A DNA stretch of 64,000 nucleotides from G963674685 sp964591275. Lineage in GTDB: Bacteria > Lernaellota > Lernaellaia > JACKCT01. Where the stretch lies: positions 68,237 to 132,236 of the forward strand of contig CAZQAE010000004.1 of assembly GCA_964591275.1 (NCBI GenBank), read 5' to 3'. The notes beneath the pieces were generated by a model. It ran no database searches. It saw only the letters and a program-made list of their open reading frames with translations, and was not told the DNA's origin. The translations under genes were made by a program, and so were the position numbers. Shown here piece after piece: positions 59,890 to 64,000 of the stretch; the stretch's first letter is position 1, and each line of letters begins with the position of its first letter.

Positions 59890-61209
59890 ACCAAAGAAGC
59901 CGCGCTCTTTGAGGACGGACTCCAGCGTCGGATCGCCAATTTCCTGCAAATCATACAGAACACGCAAAGTCGGCTTTCCGATATCGATGATTCGCCGCAG
60001 GTCGATGGGCGTACCGATGAGCACCATGTCGCAATCAACGGCGCGGATCGTGGCCGCCAAGTCCTTGACCTGATCGTCGCCGTAGCCCACTGCGGGCAAC
60101 ACGCTGTCGAGGTGAGAATATTTTTCGAACACTCCCTTGAGGTCGCCCACCGCGAAGGGTCTGGGGTCGACGATCTCAGCGGCGCCGTATCGTCGGGCGG
60201 CAAGGTAGGCCGCGCCGTATTTCATACCTCCGTGCGTGAGGGTCGGCCCATCTTCCACGCATAGGACGCGCTGGCCGCGAATCTTATCTCCGTCTTCAAC
60301 CATCAAGGGGCTGGCCGCCTCAATGATGACGGCATCCGGGTTCATACGGCGAATCGTGTCGCGCAAGGTCGCGACGTCCACAGCGCCCGCAGTTTCGGCT
60401 TTATTGATGACTACGCAATCCGCTCGAAGCACGTTGGAGGCGCCGGGGTAATAGGTCTGCTCATGACCGAGGCGCAGGGGATCGGCGACCACGATTTCGT
60501 AGTCCGGTTTGTAAAAGGGCAGATCGTTGTTGCCACCGTCCCATAGAACGATGTCGGCTTCTTTTTCGGCCTCGGCCAAAATCGCCGCGTAGTCCACACC
60601 CGCCATGACGATGACGCCGGCGTTGATCAGCGGTTCATATTCTTCCAGTTCCTCGATGGTGCACTCGTGCTTGTCCAGATCGCTGAGGTCCGCAAAGCGC
60701 TGCACCCGTTGCTTGGCCAGATTGCCGTAGGGCATCGGGTGCCTGATGGCCACGACGCGCTTTCCCGCCTCGGTAAGAAATCCCGCGATCTTTCGCGTAG
60801 TCTGGCTTTTGCCGCAACCGGTGCGAACCGCGCACACGGAGATGACCGGAACTTTGGATTTGATAAGGGTCTTGCGCGCGCCGATGAGTTTGAAATCGGC
60901 TCCCGCAGCGATCACGCGGCTGGCGAAGGTCATGACGTATTCAAAAGGCAAATCCGAATAGGAAAGCACAACCTCGTCGATGTCGTGTTCATCGATCAAA
61001 GCGTCAAGCTGCTCCTCGGGCACGATGTCGATGCCTTCCGGGTAAAACGGCCCCGCCAGTTCCGGCGGATATCGGCGCTGATCAATGCCCGGAATCTGCG
61101 TGGCGGTGAAAGCCACAACTTTTTCGCCCGGATTGTCCCTATACACGCAGTTGAAGTTGTGAAAATCGCGCCCGCCGGCGCCGGCGATAATGACTTTCCT
61201 GGTGGCCAT
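59884..61209 (-). CDS. Cyclic 2,3-diphosphoglycerate synthetase-like P-loop GTPase
   Basis: The 441-residue protein starts VIIAGAGGRDFHNFNCVYRD, a Rossmann-like first part. A P-loop VRTGCGKSQTTRKIAGFL follows near residues 130-150, then VLWDGGNNDLPF, DCVVINKAETAG (N-K-x-E in place of NKxD) and LCVEDGPTLTHGGMKYGA. These match the cPGS-like GTPase family, known from thermophilic methanogens where it makes cyclic 2,3-diphosphoglycerate, and widespread in bacteria with no proven role. No matching kinase is nearby. Its final codons lie in a heptad array. Family call strong, activity open. Confidence 0.82.
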   Translation of the reverse strand: MATRKVIIAGAGGRDFHNFNCVYRDNPGEKVVAFTATQIPGIDQRRYPPELAGPFYPEGIDIVPEEQLDALIDEHDIDEVVLSYSDLPFEYVMTFASRVIAAGADFKLIGARKTLIKSKVPVISVCAVRTGCGKSQTTRKIAGFLTEAGKRVVAIRHPMPYGNLAKQRVQRFADLSDLDKHECTIEELEEYEPLINAGVIVMAGVDYAAILAEAEKEADIVLWDGGNNDLPFYKPDYEIVVADPLRLGHEQTYYPGASNVLRADCVVINKAETAGAVDVATLRDTIRRMNPDAVIIEAASPLMVEDGDKIRGQRVLCVEDGPTLTHGGMKYGAAYLAARRYGAAEIVDPRPFAVGDLKGVFEKYSHLDSVLPAVGYGDDQVKDLAATIRAVDCDMVLIGTPIDLRRIIDIGKPTLRVLYDLQEIGDPTLESVLKERGFFGG

Positions 61210-61489
61210 GCCTTCTCCTTGTTTTCGAAGTCTTTATAACTTCGATTTGTTTTGTGTTTTCATACGCAGCTTAAAAAAAGCGCGTTTCAAAGCCCGATCA
61301 CGGTAACATTCTAAACTTTGGCGTCAACACCGAAATATGAGAATTATTGGATAAATTAATACCGGGTGTGATCCTTAATTATTGGACGCGGCGAGTCATG
61401 CCTTTTCAAAATCCGGTTGCGGAAAACGATAATATTGATTACATTTCATCGCTTGCAATCAGGACATTGAGCGTAGAGGAGAGATGTAT

Positions 61490-62392
61490 ATGAATCAGCC
61501 GAAAAATCAGATAGGTGTTGACTTCGCAATCTCCTATGCTGGCGAAGAGAAAGCAGTAGCTAAGGAGATTGACACACGCCTCCGCGAGCTAGATTTCAAT
61601 GTATTCTTCGCAGACCGTAACCGGCCTTTGCTGCTTGGCGCAGATGGTGAGATATTCTTCGAGCGCATGTTCTCCGAAGCCAAACAGGTTGTGGTTCTTA
61701 TATCAAAAAATTATAAAAGCAAGCCATGGACAAGATTCGAGTGGGACGTGATTCAAAAGCGTGAAAACATCAACCGCTTTATCCCGGTTCGTATCGACGA
61801 CACCCCAATCGTTGGACTGCCTTCAAACATCATCTATTTCCCCTTCAACGGGGACAACTATCAAGAAATTGTTGACGCGTGCGTCGAGAAGCTTCTGATT
61901 TATGAGCAAGCACAGGGAATTACCAGACCAAGCGAGTACGAAACTTTTTTGACTGCGATCAAATCTGGAAGCAAAGGCGCAACGGCGCGAGCATACCAGC
62001 TTGTCAAGGATAAGCGGACTCGCTCTCCCCTGGATGACTGTGAAATTCCACAAGGCATGGCTCCCGCCTACAGGGTGGTTGATCTTGAATGGGTCAACGT
62101 CTCTGTCGTCAAACGACTCAGTATCAAGGTTATTGTTCCCAAGAATTCCTCGCGTGAAGCTGTTCTTTTCAATCTTAAGTATTGTGCAGCCAGCCACTTC
62201 AACGCATACAAGCCTGACGCTCTGATGGTTTTTGGCTATTTTGACGAAGGCGAGAACACTGACACGAACTTCGTATATACTGCAGGTCGCGTGGAATTCG
62301 CCCCATTTGGAGACTGGGAAAGGGCAGAGGAAGGAGTAGCCTACAATATACCCACGTCTGAATTTGAGTTCAGCGTTGATCTGGCGGGATAA
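61490..62392 (+). CDS. TIR-domain protein with a distinct C-terminal domain
   Basis: The start at 61490 is chosen because GAGGAG lies 7 bases before it; ATG 61484 is too close. Residues 8-140 are a bacterial TIR domain: DFAISYAGEEKAVAKEI, FFADRNRPLLLG and VVVLISKNY followed by KPWTRFEWDVI with candidate NADase Glu84. Residues about 145-190 are helical. Residues about 195-300 form a second domain (SIKVIVPKNSSREAVLFNLK, VYTAGRVEFAPFGDWERAEE) that I cannot name but that looks like a regulatory module. TIR proteins act in anti-phage defence and signalling. Lower GC than its neighbours and next to hicBA, so it may be acquired. Confidence 0.82.
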   Translation: MNQPKNQIGVDFAISYAGEEKAVAKEIDTRLRELDFNVFFADRNRPLLLGADGEIFFERMFSEAKQVVVLISKNYKSKPWTRFEWDVIQKRENINRFIPVRIDDTPIVGLPSNIIYFPFNGDNYQEIVDACVEKLLIYEQAQGITRPSEYETFLTAIKSGSKGATARAYQLVKDKRTRSPLDDCEIPQGMAPAYRVVDLEWVNVSVVKRLSIKVIVPKNSSREAVLFNLKYCAASHFNAYKPDALMVFGYFDEGENTDTNFVYTAGRVEFAPFGDWERAEEGVAYNIPTSEFEFSVDLAG

Positions 62393-62467
62393 TGCGCCAA
62401 AATTGGAACTGTCAGCATGTTTTCATTCACTTGATTGTATGCCATTTAAAGAGAACTCGAAGTGACC

Positions 62468-62695
62468 TTATAGCAGGTCGATAAATTCACTTAGGGAAAG
62501 ACCGGCGTCTTTGAGGATGTGGCTCAAGGTGGATCTCTTTATCGGTTTGTGGGCTGGAATGGTCACCTTGATGGTCCCTTCCGATGTTTCCTTCTCGATT
62601 CGGATGTGGCTTCCCTTTTGGCGAACCTCGGTAAATCCCGCTCTACCTAAAGCCGCCATGACCTTTTTGTAGCCAAGGGAAGGAACTTTGGTCAA
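62468..62695 (-). CDS. hicA: HicA-type toxin (YcfA family mRNA interferase)
   Basis: The 75-residue double-stranded RNA-binding-like fold has LGYKKVMAALGRAGF at the start and the catalytic His in KGSHIRIEKE. It ends in the usual LSHILKDAGLSLSEFIDLL helix. The start is TTG, overlapping the antitoxin stop (TTGA). HicA cleaves mRNA when free of HicB. Confidence 0.93.
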   Translation of the reverse strand: MTKVPSLGYKKVMAALGRAGFTEVRQKGSHIRIEKETSEGTIKVTIPAHKPIKRSTLSHILKDAGLSLSEFIDLL

Positions 62696-62898
62696 AGGGA
62701 TATCTCGTGGACGATGGCTGATTTTTCAGATTTTATTCGCTCGGACTCGGTATCTTCGAGGTACAGTTCTATGGCTTCGCGGATGTTGGCTAAAGCCTCT
62801 TCTTCCGTGTCGCCTTCGCTGATGCAACCGGGCAATGCCGGAACATAAACAGTGAAACCGCCCTCGTCGGAAGCTTCGAATACAGCGTTCAATTTCAT
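62692..62898 (-). CDS. hicB: HicB-type antitoxin
   Basis: The start at 62898 is taken because GGGAG lies 5 bases before it; the upstream in-frame ATG at 62928 lacks such a site. The 68-residue degraded RNase H-like fold reads DEGGFTVYVPALPGCISEGD and EEALANIREAIELYLED. It is short and lacks a separate DNA-binding C terminus, as in many HicB proteins of this compact type. Order is antitoxin then toxin. Repression of its own promoter is likely but no operator was assigned. Confidence 0.92.
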   Translation of the reverse strand: MKLNAVFEASDEGGFTVYVPALPGCISEGDTEEEALANIREAIELYLEDTESERIKSEKSAIVHEISL

Positions 62899-63002
62899 AG
62901 CTTCTCCCGTCCTTGTCTGATTATCCAACCTGCCGACGAGACAGTCAACGATTAATTTTCACAACCTAAGGTTGCGCGATGGAAGCGCCAAGTGGTCTGA
63001 AG

Positions 63003-63023
63003 TAGTGAATGATGAGGGATGAG
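63003..63023. repeat. Short heptad array, GATGAGG family
   Basis: Three units (AGTGAAT, GATGAGG, GATGAGG). Confidence 0.45.
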
Positions 63024-63040
63024 GTGAAAAAGGGAGTTTT

Positions 63041-63152
63041 TGTCATTTCGAGCGAGCCTCCAGCGAGTCGAGAAATCCCTTGATTATTAGGATGCCGCTT
63101 AAGGACAAAGGGATTCCTCCACTGCGCTTCGCTCCGGTCGGAATGACAGCGG
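63041..63152. repeat. Imperfect inverted repeat of the GTCATTTCGAGCGA type
   Basis: TTGTCATTTCGAGCGAGCCT, then GAGAAATCCCTTGAT on the left, and GGGATTCCTCCACTGCGCTT then CGGTCGGAATGACAG on the right. The arms pair to form a long hairpin. Repeats of this sequence type occur between genes in many bacterial phyla. Confidence 0.7.
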
Positions 63153-63255
63153 GTGCGTTTCGCTTCGACTGGAATAACAGCAGGTCACGCTTCGCTGCAA
63201 ACTTCGCCCGGGCGCAGTGCCATGAGGGACGGCTGTCAATCTTGTTTTTTAAGAA

Positions 63256-63570
63256 TTACTCAGTCGATGGCCATGTGTGGTTTTTTGGATCAATGGCCAC
63301 GCGAACCACGCGACCTCGAACGGACAGGACGATGGGGAAAATGCGACCCTCGTCGAAGTACTCCACGTAGGTCGGCACGTTTGACATCACAGCCTCGGAA
63401 ACCATCTTGCTTTCCAGATCGCTTAAGTTGGCAATCTCTTTATGGGCCAAAGCCAGGTGCGCCACCTTCAGCAAAACCATGCCGACTTCGGCCTCGCGGC
63501 GCGATAGCACTTTGTTTGTTACAAGCCTGTGAATGTAAGCGAGATCGTCTGGCGTCCATTCGATTTGCAT
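63256..63570 (-). CDS. Small cytoplasmic protein of unknown function
   Basis: A strong GGAGGG lies 4 bases before the ATG, so this is a real gene. The 104-residue product begins IEWTPDDLAYIHRLV and is helical to about residue 60, then has strands TYVEYFDEGRIFPIVLSVRG and VVRVAIDPKN. I do not recognise the family. It lies between hicBA and the partial homoserine dehydrogenase-like gene. Confidence 0.72.
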   Translation of the reverse strand: MQIEWTPDDLAYIHRLVTNKVLSRREAEVGMVLLKVAHLALAHKEIANLSDLESKMVSEAVMSNVPTYVEYFDEGRIFPIVLSVRGRVVRVAIDPKNHTWPSTE

Positions 63571-63658
63571 TTAACCCTCCGATAATGACTACTGCCCCAA
63601 GTCATACACATATCAAGATTAGCTGGAAAAATCCAATCGCACGCCTTTTCCATCAGGA

Positions 63659-64000
63659 TTACTTGCCCATCAGCTCCTGCGATTTCATCTCGTCCATCTT
63701 TTTCTTCATGATCGGATCGTATTTTTCCAGCGACGCAAAAAATTCGTCCAGATCGTCTTTTTCCAGGACCTCAACGGGCACGAAAGGCTCAAGATCCAGG
63801 TCGTCGATTTCCAACTCATAGCCCAATTCACGGACCAGGATGAGAGCCTTGCGCGCCACGTCCATGCCCGACAGATCTTCGCGTGGATGCGGCTCCGTAT
63901 AACCTAGTTCTTTGGCCTTGCGGACCGCTTCGGACAAAGGCGCGCCGCTCTGTCGCTGCCTCGCGCAAGCTTTTACCGCCGTCTTTCTCCCGCGCTTTGC
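63659..64000 (-). CDS. Homoserine dehydrogenase-like protein, C-terminal part (runs off the right edge)
   Basis: Residues encoded at about 63940-63770 read PLSEAVRKAKELGYTEPHPR then EDLSGMDVARKALILVRELG, a clear match to the catalytic region of homoserine dehydrogenase, as in ThrA. The enzyme reduces aspartate semialdehyde to homoserine for threonine and methionine synthesis. Only about 110 residues are in the window. The first ~15 residues at the edge (AKRGRKTAVKA) do not look like the family, which should read GTL..V here, so a frameshift or a broken gene near the edge is possible. The protein ends MKSQELMGK. Confidence 0.7.
   Translation of the reverse strand, partial: AKRGRKTAVKACARQRQSGAPLSEAVRKAKELGYTEPHPREDLSGMDVARKALILVRELGYELEIDDLDLEPFVPVEVLEKDDLDEFFASLEKYDPIMKKKMDEMKSQELMGK

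Larger units (their letters stand above)
62899..63255. other. 357-bp gap with repeats
   Basis: Contains the short heptad run and the inverted repeat listed separately. Frames over the repeat are artefacts. No RNA gene is seen. Confidence 0.5.

Overview
The window is 64 kb of a high-GC, gene-dense bacterial chromosome. At least eight secreted lipoproteins have a poly-aspartate linker right after the lipobox. One protein has a MYXO-CTERM-like tail (GCGC, hydrophobic helix, RRKK). There are myxobacterial-style cysteine-rich repeats, a very large TPR protein and a short-chain family of intergenic repeats. Together these point to a delta-proteobacterial or Myxococcota-like lineage, possibly a candidate phylum near it; this is inference from protein style, not a placement. 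Two genes look archaeal in type: a free-standing threonyl-tRNA editing domain and a cyclic 2,3-diphosphoglycerate synthetase-like GTPase. A 10-base N gap at 22940-22949 shows that this is a draft assembly.

Layout. 1-4293: the end of a GT-C membrane glycosyltransferase, a poly-Asp lipoprotein, a CheY-like receiver and ComF. 4581-21418: a one-strand cassette of tailed-phage virion genes: portal, scaffold, major capsid protein, a two-domain glycosyltransferase, head-tail connector, tail terminator, tail tube, large tail-tip adhesin, hub, a frameshifted gene, tail assembly chaperone with a -1 frameshift product, a short tape measure, and an RdgC-like protein. No terminase, integrase, repressor, replication or lysis gene is visible, and the gaps between virion genes are filled with host-type repeats. 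It may be a domesticated, gene-transfer-agent-like particle locus or an old prophage remnant. 21592-23979: a membrane protein island, the assembly gap, the ThrRS-type editing domain and a DUF1566-like secreted protein. 24200-33485: poly-Asp lipoproteins around a membrane polyferredoxin/HMA-like pair. 33537-36480: hsp20-lon. 36671-47539: small lipoproteins, CCA-adding enzyme, more lipoproteins, serS and an old-yellow-enzyme-type oxidoreductase. 47659-57816: a minus-strand operon of TPR protein, aroQ, Xaa-Pro peptidase and a 2581-residue TPR protein. 57911-61209: a matrixin-like protease pair and the cPGS-like GTPase. 61490-64000: a TIR protein, hicBA, a small unknown gene and the C-terminal part of a homoserine dehydrogenase-like protein.

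Two repeat systems run through the window. One is heptanucleotide tandem arrays, always 7-bp period, in several sequence families. The other is REP-like hairpins that begin with GTAG, often directly joined to a heptad array and once arranged as an inverted pair. They sit in most gaps of the virion cassette and also near host genes, and in two places form the end of a coding sequence.

The strongest points are the canonical A AAA AAC slip site at 18752-18758 in front of the tape measure gene, the glycosyltransferase embedded in the capsid operon, and the composite heptad/REP element. No tRNA, rRNA, CRISPR array or transposase gene was seen.
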